Source: Nematopogon swammerdamellus (taxonomy: Eukaryota > Arthropoda > Insecta > Lepidoptera > Adelidae). Taken from it: a DNA stretch of 64,000 nt. The notes under the pieces were generated by a model that saw only the letters and a program-made list of their open reading frames with translations, was not told where the DNA came from and did no database searches. Below are positions 63,941 through 64,000 of this stretch, one piece after another (position 1 is the stretch's first letter; each line of letters starts with the position of its first letter). A program made the position numbers and the translations under genes. Where the stretch lies: positions 11,436,847-11,500,846 of the forward strand of contig OX336355.1 in NCBI GenBank assembly GCA_946902875.1, in the 5' to 3' direction.

Positions 63941-64000
63941 GTTTTCAAAACACCAGTTATACAACACCTGTGACGTCAACACACCACACCTTGACGAACT

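Overview
This 64 kb window looks like gene-poor nuclear DNA from a moth or butterfly (Lepidoptera). I infer this from its repeats: an RTE-type LINE whose 3' end is a (GAT)n tail, the 'actagcttttgcccgcgg' family and the 'gttccgta...tacggaa' family, all of which I know as common in lepidopteran genomes. I found no convincing host protein gene, no rRNA, no free-standing tRNA gene, no CRISPR array and no viral gene. Nearly every long open frame is a LINE remnant, a simple-repeat artefact or a frame running across SINEs. Family labels SINE-A, A', B, C and repeats D, E, F, G, H, I, J are mine and apply only to this window.

Layout. 0-6 kb: AT-rich DNA, an RTE 3' fragment, a 63-copy ATAAC array, a D repeat and a 5'-truncated LINE (4.95-5.99 kb). 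6.9-11 kb: SINE, F and G repeats and LINE remnants. 12.2-14.6 kb: the best-preserved element, a 5'-truncated RTE-type LINE with intact reverse transcriptase motifs and a 17-bp target-site duplication. 14.6-20 kb: tandem repeats (66 bp, GGGAGA, and 68 bp over about 1.3 kb) mixed with SINE chimeras. 20-40 kb: many SINE-B, A and C copies, several small inverted-repeat DNA elements and LINE fragments. 40.3-46 kb: a hAT-like MITE, a 130-bp tandem array, the tail of a Helitron/PIF1-type helicase with one stop codon, and two almost identical 0.54 kb palindromes. 46-60 kb: more SINEs and LINE ends, including a truncated RTE inserted in another LINE with an 11-bp duplication. 60.1-63.3 kb: a 3.2 kb foldback structure that mirrors a decayed coding segment ending in a cysteine-rich motif.

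The most notable biology is modular SINE evolution. SINE-B has a head joining a tRNA-like A box to a segment resembling 5S rRNA. SINE-A and SINE-B have different heads and tails but share a central domain. SINE-C heads have been transferred onto SINE-B bodies, with the same junction at three separate loci, so that chimera appears to have mobilised. SINE-A' ends in a tail that matches a LINE 3' end in the window, which suggests its partner LINE. The second theme is foldback DNA of several sizes: perfect 40-50 bp hairpins, 185-390 bp MITEs, twin 540 bp palindromes and the 3.2 kb structure.
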